A DNA stretch of 64,000 nucleotides from Rhizobium terricola (GTDB lineage: Bacteria; Pseudomonadota; Alphaproteobacteria; Rhizobiales; Rhizobiaceae). How positions within the stretch are numbered: the stretch's first letter is position 1; every line of letters begins with the position of its first letter. The stretch spans positions 62,001 through 126,000 of the forward strand of contig NZ_JABBGK010000004.1 in the NCBI RefSeq assembly GCF_012927355.1, given 5' to 3'. The notes below the pieces were generated by a model. It had not been told where the DNA came from, did not search any database, and saw nothing but the letters and a program-made list of their open reading frames with translations. The position numbers and the translations under genes are program-made. Shown in pieces: positions 1-9,133 of this stretch.

Positions 1-500
1 GAGCCGCGCAGGCGGTATCCACCTTCGATTTTCTCGGCGCGGGTCTTCATGCCGCCCGGATCGGAGCCGGCATCGGGTTCGGTGAGGCCGAAGCAGCCGA
101 TCAGCTCGCCCGAGACGAGCCCCGGCAGATATTTGTCCTTCTGCTCTTCCGAGCCATAGGCATAGATCGGATAGATGACCAGCGAGGACTGCACGCTCAT
201 CATCGAGCGGTAACCGGAATCGACGCGCTCGACTTCACGCGCCACGAGACCGTAGGAGACATAGCCCGCACCGGCCGCGCCGTATTTTTCCGGCAGCGTT
301 ACGCCGAGCAGACCGGCCTGCCCCATCAGGCGGAAAAGTTCCGGCGCGACGGTTTCGCCAAGATAGGCTTCGTTGACGCGGGGCTGGAGTTCGCTCTGGG
401 CAAAGGCCTCGGCAGACGCCTGGATCATGCGCTCGTCTTCGGTGAGCGCCTCCGACATCAGGAATGGATCACTCCAGGAAAAGGGCCGCATTTCGCTCAT
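1..500 (-). CDS. gcdH: Glutaryl-CoA dehydrogenase, N-terminal part
   Basis: The window edge cuts this gene; about the first 166 codons are present. The translation starts [13 protein letters not shown] and contains the acyl-CoA dehydrogenase FAD-binding stretch [19 protein letters not shown], with the MMSVQSSLV segment before it that is typical of glutaryl-CoA dehydrogenases. The enzyme oxidatively decarboxylates glutaryl-CoA to crotonyl-CoA in lysine and tryptophan breakdown and passes electrons to ETF. A LysR gene lies divergently 99 bp away, an arrangement common for gcdH. Membership of the acyl-CoA dehydrogenase family is certain; the glutaryl-CoA substrate is inferred from the N-terminal resemblance and the neighbour. 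Confidence 0.82.
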   Translation of the reverse strand, partial: MSEMRPFSWSDPFLMSEALTEDERMIQASAEAFAQSELQPRVNEAYLGETVAPELFRLMGQAGLLGVTLPEKYGAAGAGYVSYGLVAREVERVDSGYRSMMSVQSSLVIYPIYAYGSEEQKDKYLPGLVSGELIGCFGLTEPDAGSDPGGMKTRAEKIEGGYRLRG

Positions 501-599
501 GGGTCTGATATCCTCTGTAAACTGATGCATAAATTGACGAAATGGGAACGGAACGCAACACATGTTTACTCATGCGGCTATCAGGTCTATTCATAGCAG

Positions 600-1523
600 A
601 TGCTGACCCATCAACGCCGTTTCCTACCGTCGACAAGCGCGCTCGCCGCCTTTGATTCCGTTGCCAAGCTCGGCAGCTTTTCCGCCGCCGCCAACGAACT
701 CAACCTCACCCAGGGTGCGATCAGCCGCCAGATATCCCTTCTGGAAGATCAACTTGGCGTCAAGCTGTTCGAGCGCAACAATCGTGGTGTCGAACTGACA
801 TCCATCGGTCGTGACTATGCCAAGGGCATCGGCGACGCACTCGCAACGATCCGGACCCTGTCGCTGGAGGCCATGGCAAAGGCGGAAGACACCCATCTGC
901 GCCTAGCTATCCTGCCGACCTTCGGCACCCGCTGGCTGATGCCGCGGATCCCGGATTTTCTCCAGAAGAACCCTTCCGTCATCATCGATTTCGCAACCCG
1001 CATCGGCCAGTTCGATTTCGAAAGCTCCGGCCTTGACGCTGCAATCCACATCGGCGAACCGAACTGGCCTGGCACGGACTGCCAGTTCCTGATGCAGGAA
1101 ATGGTCGTGCCGGTCTGCAGTCCCGCCTTCCTGCGCGATCATCCTGTTTCTCGCCCCGAAGACATGCTGTCCATGCCGCTCTTCGACATGGCCTCGCGGC
1201 CCCGCGCCTGGGAACACTGGTTCGCAAGTCTCGGCATACCCAACGGGCGCGGCGGCGGCATGCGCTTCGAACAGTTTTCCAACGTGGTCCAGGCCTGCCT
1301 TGCCGGCCTCGGCATCGCTCTTGTCCCGACATTCCTGATTGAACCGGAGCTTTCCGGCGGGCAACTCGTGCGCGCCTTCGATCACGAGGTGAAGAGCGCC
1401 AGCGCCTACTACCTGGTGCGCCCACTGTCAAAGATGGCCTACCAGCCGGCCACCGCGTTTTCGACCTGGTTGCTCGGGCAGGTGCGCGACTTCAACGCAC
1501 AGCGCGAGCCGACTTCCGGCTAA
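600..1523 (+). CDS. LysR-family transcriptional regulator (GcvA-like)
   Basis: 307 residues. The N-terminal winged helix-turn-helix covers about residues 10-70 (SALAAFDSVAKLGSFSAAA, then QGAISRQISLLEDQLGVKLF), followed by a LysR substrate-binding domain of the GcvA subgroup. It is transcribed away from the glutaryl-CoA dehydrogenase gene, with 99 bp between the two starts, so it is probably the local regulator of that gene. The shared intergenic region carries a loose inverted pair, CTGATA at 505-510 and TATCAG at 579-584, which may be part of a LysR site. The inducer cannot be read from sequence. Confidence 0.85.
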   Translation: MLTHQRRFLPSTSALAAFDSVAKLGSFSAAANELNLTQGAISRQISLLEDQLGVKLFERNNRGVELTSIGRDYAKGIGDALATIRTLSLEAMAKAEDTHLRLAILPTFGTRWLMPRIPDFLQKNPSVIIDFATRIGQFDFESSGLDAAIHIGEPNWPGTDCQFLMQEMVVPVCSPAFLRDHPVSRPEDMLSMPLFDMASRPRAWEHWFASLGIPNGRGGGMRFEQFSNVVQACLAGLGIALVPTFLIEPELSGGQLVRAFDHEVKSASAYYLVRPLSKMAYQPATAFSTWLLGQVRDFNAQREPTSG

Positions 1524-1572
1524 CAAGCCAGATCCCGCAATGATTGCCTCCGCGGCGAGAGGGCCACTTGTC

Positions 1573-1591
1573 AAAGTCATCCGATGACTTT
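1573..1591. promoter_or_regulatory. Perfect palindrome, candidate GntR operator
   Basis: AAAGTCATC, one central C, then GATGACTTT: a perfect 9-bp inverted repeat that ends 11 bp before the ATG of the GntR gene. FadR-subfamily GntR proteins bind short palindromes of this size, and the position would block translation initiation or transcription. Autoregulation is inferred. Confidence 0.6.
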
Positions 1592-1602
1592 ATCTTCAGA
1601 TC

Positions 1603-2280
1603 ATGAAGCCAATTCAGAAGACCAGTCTCGCAGACACGACGACAGATGCGATCCGCGAGGAAATCACCGCCGGACGCTTTGCCGTCGGCGCCCGCCTTCC
1701 CAATGAAGCGTCGCTGTCGGCGACGCTCGGCGTAAGCCGCGGCACCGTGCGCGAAGCGGTGCGGGTCCTGGCATCCCGGGGACTGCTGGAGGTTCGGCAG
1801 GGCTCCGGAACCTATGTTCGCTCGGCGACCGACAGCCTGAGCACACTCGACGGCACCCGCCGTGCCAGTCTCCGGGATCGCTTCGAGGCACGCTGCGCCC
1901 TCGACGTGGAAGCCGCCCGCCTGGCGGCCCAGCGCGCCACGCCGGCGACCATTGCCAGGCTGAGAGCGCTCCTCGCCCAGCGCGGGAGCTCCGATGTCGG
2001 CGACCGGGACGGCTTCGTCGCCCGCGATCTTGCCTTCCACAAGGAGGTGATCGCCGCCTCCGGAAACCGTGCCATGGTCGAGCTTTTCGAGTTCTTCTCC
2101 GCCTCCATTGCCGACACCATCCGGGCGACCACCGGCGGGACGTTGCCCGAACCCGACCTCGCCGCCCATGCCGCGATCGTCGATGCGATCGAATCGGGCG
2201 CCCCCGACAAGGCAGGCGATGCCGTGCGCCGGTTCATGGCACCCGTGCTGGCCTTCCTCGACGGCGAGGTTGCAGCGTGA
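1603..2280 (+). CDS. GntR-family regulator, FadR subfamily (FCD domain)
   Basis: 225 residues. The N-terminal winged helix-turn-helix covers residues 1-70 (ITAGRFAVGARLPNEASLS, LGVSRGTVREAVRVLASRGL), followed by an all-helical FCD ligand-binding domain (FEARCALDVEAARLAA, DLAFHKEVIAASGN). It shares a GTGA overlap with the downstream MFS transporter, so the two form a regulator-transporter pair. The perfect palindrome at 1573-1591 is its likely operator. The ligand is probably an organic acid or related metabolite moved by the transporter; it is not identifiable from the sequence. Confidence 0.88.
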   Translation: MKPIQKTSLADTTTDAIREEITAGRFAVGARLPNEASLSATLGVSRGTVREAVRVLASRGLLEVRQGSGTYVRSATDSLSTLDGTRRASLRDRFEARCALDVEAARLAAQRATPATIARLRALLAQRGSSDVGDRDGFVARDLAFHKEVIAASGNRAMVELFEFFSASIADTIRATTGGTLPEPDLAAHAAIVDAIESGAPDKAGDAVRRFMAPVLAFLDGEVAA

Positions 2281-3563
2281 GACGCGATGACGAGCAGCAC
2301 ACGCTCGATCTCGCGGACGAACTGCTGATCGACGCCGAAGATCTTCCCATGCCCTCGCTGCCCGCGCAGGCGCAGATGAGCCCGTTGGCACGGACGGTTC
2401 TGGGCATCAGCCTGGTCCTGACCGCCTTCAACCTTCGCCCACTTTTCTCGAGCGCATCCGCATTGCTTCCCGAAATACGCTCCGAGCTCGGCCTTTCCAC
2501 GCTCGCCACGAGCCTGCTGACCACGGCGCCTGTCGTCTGCCTCGGTGTATTTTCGCCGCTTGCGCCGCGCCTCGCTGCTCGGATCGGCGCGGAGCGCGCG
2601 CTTCTTTGTGCCCTACTCCTCCTGGTGGTCGGCACCGCCCTGCGCGGCTTTCATTCCGTGCCCCTGCTGTTTCTCGGAACAGCACTGGCCGGCGCCTGCA
2701 TAGCCATCGGCAACGTCCTCCTGCCCGGCCTCGTCAAACGCGACTTCCCGGACCGGGCCGCCCTCATGACCGGCTTCTACACCATGGCCCTTTGCGCAGG
2801 TGCGGCCGGCGCCGCGGGACTGACGCTGCCGATCGAGGCAGCCCTCGGCGGATCGCTCGGGGGCGCACTCGCCATCTGGGCCGTGCCCGCCGCGATCGTC
2901 GGATTGATCTGGCTGCCCCAGGCCCTCGGAAGCCGGGGAAAACCCGGCAAGGCCAGCGTGAGCGTCACCGGCCTTTGGCGGGACCGCCTCGCATGGCAGG
3001 TGACCCTCTTCATGGGACTTCAGTCGGCGCTCGCCTACTGCGTGTTCGGCTGGCTGGTGCCGCTCCTGCGCGATCGTGGCATCGACGGCGTCACCGCCGG
3101 TGCCATCGTCTCCCTGTCGGTCATGATGCAGGCAGCCTCCTGCATCGTGTGCCCCCAGATCGCCGTGCGTGGCAAGGATCAGCGCGTGATCAACGTCGCC
3201 CTCCTCGTCATCGCCGTCGGCGCGCTCCTCGGCATCCTATTCGCACCGGTCTCCACGGTCTGGACCTGGGCGATCCTCCAGGGCATCGGCCAGGGCGGCT
3301 TGATCGCCGTCGCCATGACGGCGATCGTACTGCGCTCGCCCGACAGCCATGTGGCAGCACATCTTTCCGGCATGGCGCAATTCGTCGGCTATTCGCTTGC
3401 CGCGATCGGCCCGCTTCTGGTCGGGCTGATCCGGGACTGGACCGGAGGTTTCGCCGCGACCTCCCTGCTTTTCGTCGCGCTCGGCCTTGGCGCCGCAGTA
3501 AACGGCTGGGGGGCCGGAAGAGCACAACACGTCGGTGCGAGAACCATTCGAAGTGACGGCTGA
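2277..3563 (+). CDS. MFS transporter of the cyanate permease (CynX/NimT) family
   Basis: 428 residues with about 12 hydrophobic segments, starting at residue 38 ([27 protein letters not shown], the usual N-terminal signature of CynX/NimT-type carriers). The GTG start overlaps the stop of the GntR gene. The first ~35 residues are acidic and cytoplasmic; an alternative start further in ([17 protein letters not shown]) is possible. The family includes the cyanate transporter CynX and the 2-nitroimidazole exporter NimT; there is no cyanase gene here, so the substrate is open. Confidence 0.82.
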   Translation: MRRDDEQHTLDLADELLIDAEDLPMPSLPAQAQMSPLARTVLGISLVLTAFNLRPLFSSASALLPEIRSELGLSTLATSLLTTAPVVCLGVFSPLAPRLAARIGAERALLCALLLLVVGTALRGFHSVPLLFLGTALAGACIAIGNVLLPGLVKRDFPDRAALMTGFYTMALCAGAAGAAGLTLPIEAALGGSLGGALAIWAVPAAIVGLIWLPQALGSRGKPGKASVSVTGLWRDRLAWQVTLFMGLQSALAYCVFGWLVPLLRDRGIDGVTAGAIVSLSVMMQAASCIVCPQIAVRGKDQRVINVALLVIAVGALLGILFAPVSTVWTWAILQGIGQGGLIAVAMTAIVLRSPDSHVAAHLSGMAQFVGYSLAAIGPLLVGLIRDWTGGFAATSLLFVALGLGAAVNGWGAGRAQHVGARTIRSDG

Positions 3564-3673
3564 CAGGCATCTGTGTCGGCGCTCACAACGCGACTTTCGG
3601 CACAATTGACAAGCGATTGTTATGGACGAAGAGTACCCTCCGCCAGAATTGCTTAAGCGTGGGGAGGGACATC

Positions 3674-6600
3674 ATGTCCAGGCGCAGGTCCAGTGGTTTC
3701 ACCGCAATCGTTTTCGGCCTGCTGGCCCTCGCGGCTCCCGTCGCCGCTGCCGATGGTCGTAGCGTCGTCACCACCCGCGACGGGGACTATTTCGGTTTCG
3801 ATCTCAGGACCGAACAGAACGTCTCTCTCGCCCAGTGCGAGGCAAGCTGCGTCGCGGATCAGGAATGCAGGGCCTTCACCTACAATCCAAAGGTCAAGTG
3901 GTGCTTCCTGAAGTCCGACTTCAACCAGCTCAACACCTTCGTCGGTGCGATCGCCGGGCGGATCATCACGGCCGGATCGGAGGAGGACATCGGCGCGCCC
4001 TCCCAGCCCGGCTTCGTCTCAGAACAGCTGATGCAGGATGCTCGCCAGCAGAAGGCGGAGCTCTCCATCGGCGGCGACCAGCAGGGGATCGGCCATGCCG
4101 CGCTCTTGCAGATGGGCCGCGACGCCCTTCTCGGAGGCAACTACGACGCTGCACTCTATGCCTTCAAGGCGGCGCTCGCGCTGACGCCGGACGATGCCGC
4201 GCTCTGGATCGACATCGCGCGTGCGGAAAACAATGTCACCGGCAACGAGACGGTGACCAGCCAGGGCGTGCTGGCCGCCCTCAACGGCTTCCTGCTGACC
4301 CGCTCCACCCAGGAGCGCGCGGATGCCCTGGCCGTGCTCGCCAAGGGGCTGGAGAATGCGGAAAACTACCGCGGCGCACTGAGCGCCTACAAAGCCAGCC
4401 TCGAACTCGTGACGGCCAAGACCGTTCAGGCCGCCTACAATGACCTGCGCTCCCGCAAGGGCTTCCGCGTCGTCGGCAACACCATCGACGCCGACAGCGT
4501 CACGCCTCGTGCCTGCGTCGAGTTTTCCGATCCGCTGGTCAAGCGTGGTGTCGACTATGCTCCCTTCGTCACGCTCGACGGGCAGGCGCCGAAGGCCGTC
4601 GAGGCGAAGGACAACCAGATTTGCGTAGAGGGCCTTACCCATGGCGCGCGCTACAAGCTGGCCCTTCGCGCCGGCCTTCCGTCCTCGGTCGAGGAAAACC
4701 TCGAGGCCCAGGTCGACCTCGATCTCTATGTGAAGGACCGCTCGGCTGCCGTTCGCTTCACCGGGGACAGTTTCGTCCTGCCGTCGACCGCGCGGCGCGG
4801 CATCCCGATCGTCTCGGTCAACACGGAAAGCGCCAAGCTCCAGCTCTACCGGATCGGTGACCGCAACGTGGCGCCTCTGCTTGCCGCGTCCGAGTTCCTG
4901 AACCAGCTCGACGGATATGGAACCGACCGCATCGAGAGCGAACGCGGCGAACTGATCTGGCAGGGCACGATCGACATTGCCAACGAGATCAACAAGGACG
5001 TGGTCACCAGCTTCCCGGTTGACGAAGCACTGCCCAAACGCCGTCCCGGCGTCTATGTCCTGACTGCCTCCGTTGCCAATGCCACGACCGAAAGCTGGGA
5101 TACCCGCGCCACGCAGTGGTTCGTCGTCTCCGATATCGGCCTTTCGACCTTCGCGGCCACCGACGGCCTGCACGTCTTTTCCCGCGCGCTCTCGACCGCA
5201 GCGCCCATGGAAGGCGTCGATCTCCAGTTGATCGCCAAGAACAACGAGATCCTTGCGACGGCAAAGACCGATGCATCCGGCCATGCCCGCTTCGACGCAG
5301 GCTTGATGCGGGCCGGCGCCGCGCTGGCCCCCGCGGTGATCGTCGCGCGCAAGGGGGAAGACGACAATGTCTTCCTCGACATGACCCGAGCCGGCTTCGA
5401 CCTTTCGGACCGCGGTGTGACCGGCCGCCCGGCGCCCGGTGCAATCGACGTGCTCGCATGGACGGAGCGCGGCATCTATCGCCCCGGCGAGACGGTGCAT
5501 GCGGCTGCCCTTTCGCGTGACACCGAAGCCGATGCCATCGAGCGGCTTCCCCTCACCTTCATCTTCGATCGGCCCGACGGGGTCGAGTTCCGCCGCATGG
5601 TGGTGAACAGCGAGACCCTCGGCGGCTACTCGGCCGACCTGCCGTTGCTTGGCGACGCGATGCGCGGAACCTGGACCGTCAGGATCCACACGGATCCGAA
5701 GAAGGAGCCGATCGCGCAGCAGACCTTCCTGGTTGACGACTTCGTCCCCGACCGTCTCGAATTCGATATTGCAAGCGAGGCCAAAAGCGTCGAACCCGGC
5801 GTTGCCGTACCGGTCACCGTCGACGGACGTTACCTCTACGGCGCCCCGGCGGCCGGCCTGATGCTGGAGGGCGAAATCAACATCCGCCCGACCCGCACCA
5901 GTCCCGACTTCGAACGGTATGTCTTCGGCCTCGCCGACGAGGAACAGTCCGAAGACACGCGGATTCCGCTGGAAGCGCTGGAGCCGCTCAACGAGACGGG
6001 CCACACGGCCTTCGACGTCGACGTGAGCGAACTGCCGTCCACCACGCAGATGCTCGAAGCGGAAATCGTTCTGCGCCTGACGGAAGGCGGCGGCCGCGCC
6101 GTCGAGCGCAAGCTCGTCCTGCCGGTCCGCCCCGAAGGCGCGATGATCGGCGTGAAGCCGGAATTCACCGGCGACCTCGCCGAGAATTCGACCGGTCGCT
6201 TCCATGTCATCGCGGTCGGCACGGACGGACAGAAGCAGGCGTTGCCCGGCGCCAAGTGGAAACTCGTCAGCATCGAGCGCAACTACCAGTGGTATCGTGA
6301 CGGCTCCTCCTGGCGCTTCGAACCGATCCTGACCACCAAGCAGGTCGCCGACGGGACGGTGGACATCTCCGCCGACGGCACGGAAGTCGCAGCCCCGGTC
6401 GGCTGGGGTCGTTATCGTCTCGAGGTCGAACAGCCGGGCGCCGCAGGGGCTGCCACCAGCGTCGAGTTCGACGCGGGCTGGTTCGTCGAGGCGAGCTCTA
6501 CGGAAACACCGGACGCCCTGGAAATCGGCCTGGACAAAGCAAACTACGCTGTCGGCGACACCGCAAAGCTGAAGGTCTCTCCGCGCTTTGCCGGCGAACT

Positions 6601-9133
6601 CCTGCTGACCGTCGGGACCGACACCGTGATCGCCACCCAGACCGCCACGATCCCGGCCGGCGGCGGTGAGGTCGAGATCCCCATCACCGCCGATATGGGC
6701 GCCGGCGCTTACGTGACCGCAACGCTCTTCCGCCCGGGCGAGGCGCAGGAAAGCCGGATGCCGATGCGTGCCATCGGCGTCACCTGGCTGAGCGTCGACC
6801 CGGGTGCGGACAAGCTCGCCATCAAGCTTACTCCGCCTGAAAAGACCCTGCCGCGCCAAGCATTGCAAATCCCCGTCGAGGTGGCCGGTGCCGGCATCGG
6901 CGAGGAAGCCTATGTCATGGTCGCCGCTGTAGACGTCGGCATCCTCAACCTGACGCGCTACGAGGCACCCGATCCGGAAACCTGGTATTTCGGCCAGCGC
7001 CGGCTCGGCATCGAGATGCGCGACCTCTACGGTCGCCTGATCGACGGCTCGCTCGGGGCAACCGGCAAACTTCGCACCGGTGGCGACGGCGCCCAGATGC
7101 CGCTCCAGGGCAATCCGCCCAAGGAAAAGCTCGTCGCCTTCTTCTCCGGTCCTGTGAAGCTGGACGCAGACGGCAAGGCGGTGATCAGCTTCGACATTCC
7201 GCAATTCAACGGCACCGCCCGCGTCATGGCGGTCGCCTGGTCGAAGTCGGGTGTCGGCCATGCCGAAACCGACGTCATCATCCGGGACCCGATCGTCGTA
7301 ACGGCAAGCCTGCCCAGGTTCCTCGCTCCGGCCGACACCAGTGAACTCCGCCTCGACGTCGTCGCAACCGACGCCCCGTCCGGCGAATACACGCTTGCCG
7401 TCACCCCCAGCGAACCGGTCGGCATCGAAGAAGCTGACCAGACCCAGAAGATCACGCTGGAGGCCGGCGGCAAGACGACGATTACCCTGCCACTCACCGG
7501 CGTCACGCCCGGCCAGGGCACGATCGACATCGCCCTTTCCGGCGGCGACGGCATCGCGCTCGAACAGGAGCTTTATGTTCCGGTCAGTCCGGCATCCCTG
7601 CCGGTCACGGAACGCCGTGTCATCAACCTCGCGGCCGGACGCAGCCTGACCATCGACGGCGACCTGTTGGCCGACAGCCTCCTGCAGGATGCCTCCGTCA
7701 GCCTCAACGTCGCGCGCGCCGACGGCTTCGACGTGCCGGCGCTCCTGATGAGCCTCGACCGCTACCCCTATGGCTGCGCCGAGCAGACCACCAGCCGCGC
7801 CCTTCCGCTCGTCTATTTCGATGAGCTGCAACCCGGTTCCGGCCTGCCGGCTGATGCCGAGATCCACAAGCGGGTGCAGGAGGCCGTCTATCGCGTGCTC
7901 TCCTACCAGTCGTCGAGCGGCAGCTTCGGCCTGTGGGCTCCCGGCTACGAGGACCTCTGGCTCGATGCCTATGTCACCGACTTCCTGACCCGCGCCCGTG
8001 AACAGAAGTTCGACGTTCCGGACGAGGCGATGGTTCAGGCACTGCAGAACCTGCAGAACCGCATCGGTTACGACACCAACATCAAGGACCGCGGCAACGA
8101 GATCGCCTATTCGCTCTATGTCCTGGCACGAAACCGCAAGGCTGCCGTCAGCGACCTGCGTTACTATGCCGACACCATGCTCGGCGATTTCCCGACGCCG
8201 CTTTCCAAGGCCCATCTCGCCGCGGCGCTGTCGCTTTACGGCGACGCCGAACGGTCGCGTGCCGTCTTCCTCGAAGCCGCCGGCATGTCCGAGGAAGCAC
8301 GCCTGACGAAAGTCAGCCTCAACCGCTCTGACTACGGCTCCTCGCTGCGTGACGGCGCTGCCGTCCTGGCACTCGCCGCCGAAAGCCGGCCCGTCCCGCC
8401 GATCGTGCCGACCCTTGCCAAGGTCGTCGCCGACGAATTGCGGGAGAAACGCTACCTCAGCACCCAGGAACAGACCTGGGCGCTCCTCGCTGCCCGCGCG
8501 CTCGACAAGGGCGACGACGGCATCAGCCTCGAGGTCAACGGTGCAAGCCACAGCGGCGGATACCGCGCCAGCATCGCCGGCGATGCCCTGCTCGATCATC
8601 CGGTGGTCCTGACCAACAACAGCAGTGATCCGGTGACGGCGGCAGTCACCACGGTTGCGGCACCGAGCACGCCGCTGCCGGCCACCTCGGAAGGCTTTAC
8701 CATCGCCCGCACCTACTACACGCTGGACGGCGAAGAGGCCAATGTCAGCGAGGCGACCCAGAACGAGCGCTATGTCGTCGTCCTCGAAGTGACGGAGACC
8801 GACAACTGGCCGGCCGAACTGCTGATCACCGATCTCCTGCCGGCGGGCTTGGAGATCGACAATCCGAGCCTCGTCGACAGTGCGCAACTCGCCAATTTCG
8901 ACTGGATCGGCGAGACGGAAACGGCCCATCTCGAGTTCCGCAACGACCGCTTCGTGGCGGCCATCACCCGGGGCGCCGACGTCAACGATCCGATCACGCT
9001 CGCCTATGTCGTGCGCGCGGTGACGCCGGGCACCTACGATCACCCTGCGGCAAATGTCGAGGACATGTATCGTCCGCAGTTCTTCGCCCGCACGGCAACC
9101 GGGCGAATGGAGGTCCTGGCAGCGCAACAATGA
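3674..9133 (+). CDS. Bacterial alpha-2-macroglobulin with N-terminal PAN/Apple domain
   Basis: About 1819 residues. I chose ATG 3674 because GGGAGG lies just upstream and a Sec signal peptide (MSRRRSSGFTAIVFGLLAL... APVAAADG) follows directly. Next come a Cys-rich PAN/Apple-like domain (LAQCEASCVADQECRAFTY, about residues 50-105), a TPR-like pair (about 150-230), a run of MG beta-sandwich domains, and the thioester site GCAEQT at about residue 1368 with the alpha-alpha barrel after it. The family traps proteases in the periplasm covalently and usually pairs with PbpC for cell-wall repair. pbpC follows with an ATGA overlap. No lipobox is visible, so it is probably soluble in the periplasm. Confidence 0.93.
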   Translation: MSRRRSSGFTAIVFGLLALAAPVAAADGRSVVTTRDGDYFGFDLRTEQNVSLAQCEASCVADQECRAFTYNPKVKWCFLKSDFNQLNTFVGAIAGRIITAGSEEDIGAPSQPGFVSEQLMQDARQQKAELSIGGDQQGIGHAALLQMGRDALLGGNYDAALYAFKAALALTPDDAALWIDIARAENNVTGNETVTSQGVLAALNGFLLTRSTQERADALAVLAKGLENAENYRGALSAYKASLELVTAKTVQAAYNDLRSRKGFRVVGNTIDADSVTPRACVEFSDPLVKRGVDYAPFVTLDGQAPKAVEAKDNQICVEGLTHGARYKLALRAGLPSSVEENLEAQVDLDLYVKDRSAAVRFTGDSFVLPSTARRGIPIVSVNTESAKLQLYRIGDRNVAPLLAASEFLNQLDGYGTDRIESERGELIWQGTIDIANEINKDVVTSFPVDEALPKRRPGVYVLTASVANATTESWDTRATQWFVVSDIGLSTFAATDGLHVFSRALSTAAPMEGVDLQLIAKNNEILATAKTDASGHARFDAGLMRAGAALAPAVIVARKGEDDNVFLDMTRAGFDLSDRGVTGRPAPGAIDVLAWTERGIYRPGETVHAAALSRDTEADAIERLPLTFIFDRPDGVEFRRMVVNSETLGGYSADLPLLGDAMRGTWTVRIHTDPKKEPIAQQTFLVDDFVPDRLEFDIASEAKSVEPGVAVPVTVDGRYLYGAPAAGLMLEGEINIRPTRTSPDFERYVFGLADEEQSEDTRIPLEALEPLNETGHTAFDVDVSELPSTTQMLEAEIVLRLTEGGGRAVERKLVLPVRPEGAMIGVKPEFTGDLAENSTGRFHVIAVGTDGQKQALPGAKWKLVSIERNYQWYRDGSSWRFEPILTTKQVADGTVDISADGTEVAAPVGWGRYRLEVEQPGAAGAATSVEFDAGWFVEASSTETPDALEIGLDKANYAVGDTAKLKVSPRFAGELLLTVGTDTVIATQTATIPAGGGEVEIPITADMGAGAYVTATLFRPGEAQESRMPMRAIGVTWLSVDPGADKLAIKLTPPEKTLPRQALQIPVEVAGAGIGEEAYVMVAAVDVGILNLTRYEAPDPETWYFGQRRLGIEMRDLYGRLIDGSLGATGKLRTGGDGAQMPLQGNPPKEKLVAFFSGPVKLDADGKAVISFDIPQFNGTARVMAVAWSKSGVGHAETDVIIRDPIVVTASLPRFLAPADTSELRLDVVATDAPSGEYTLAVTPSEPVGIEEADQTQKITLEAGGKTTITLPLTGVTPGQGTIDIALSGGDGIALEQELYVPVSPASLPVTERRVINLAAGRSLTIDGDLLADSLLQDASVSLNVARADGFDVPALLMSLDRYPYGCAEQTTSRALPLVYFDELQPGSGLPADAEIHKRVQEAVYRVLSYQSSSGSFGLWAPGYEDLWLDAYVTDFLTRAREQKFDVPDEAMVQALQNLQNRIGYDTNIKDRGNEIAYSLYVLARNRKAAVSDLRYYADTMLGDFPTPLSKAHLAAALSLYGDAERSRAVFLEAAGMSEEARLTKVSLNRSDYGSSLRDGAAVLALAAESRPVPPIVPTLAKVVADELREKRYLSTQEQTWALLAARALDKGDDGISLEVNGASHSGGYRASIAGDALLDHPVVLTNNSSDPVTAAVTTVAAPSTPLPATSEGFTIARTYYTLDGEEANVSEATQNERYVVVLEVTETDNWPAELLITDLLPAGLEIDNPSLVDSAQLANFDWIGETETAHLEFRNDRFVAAITRGADVNDPITLAYVVRAVTPGTYDHPAANVEDMYRPQFFARTATGRMEVLAAQQ

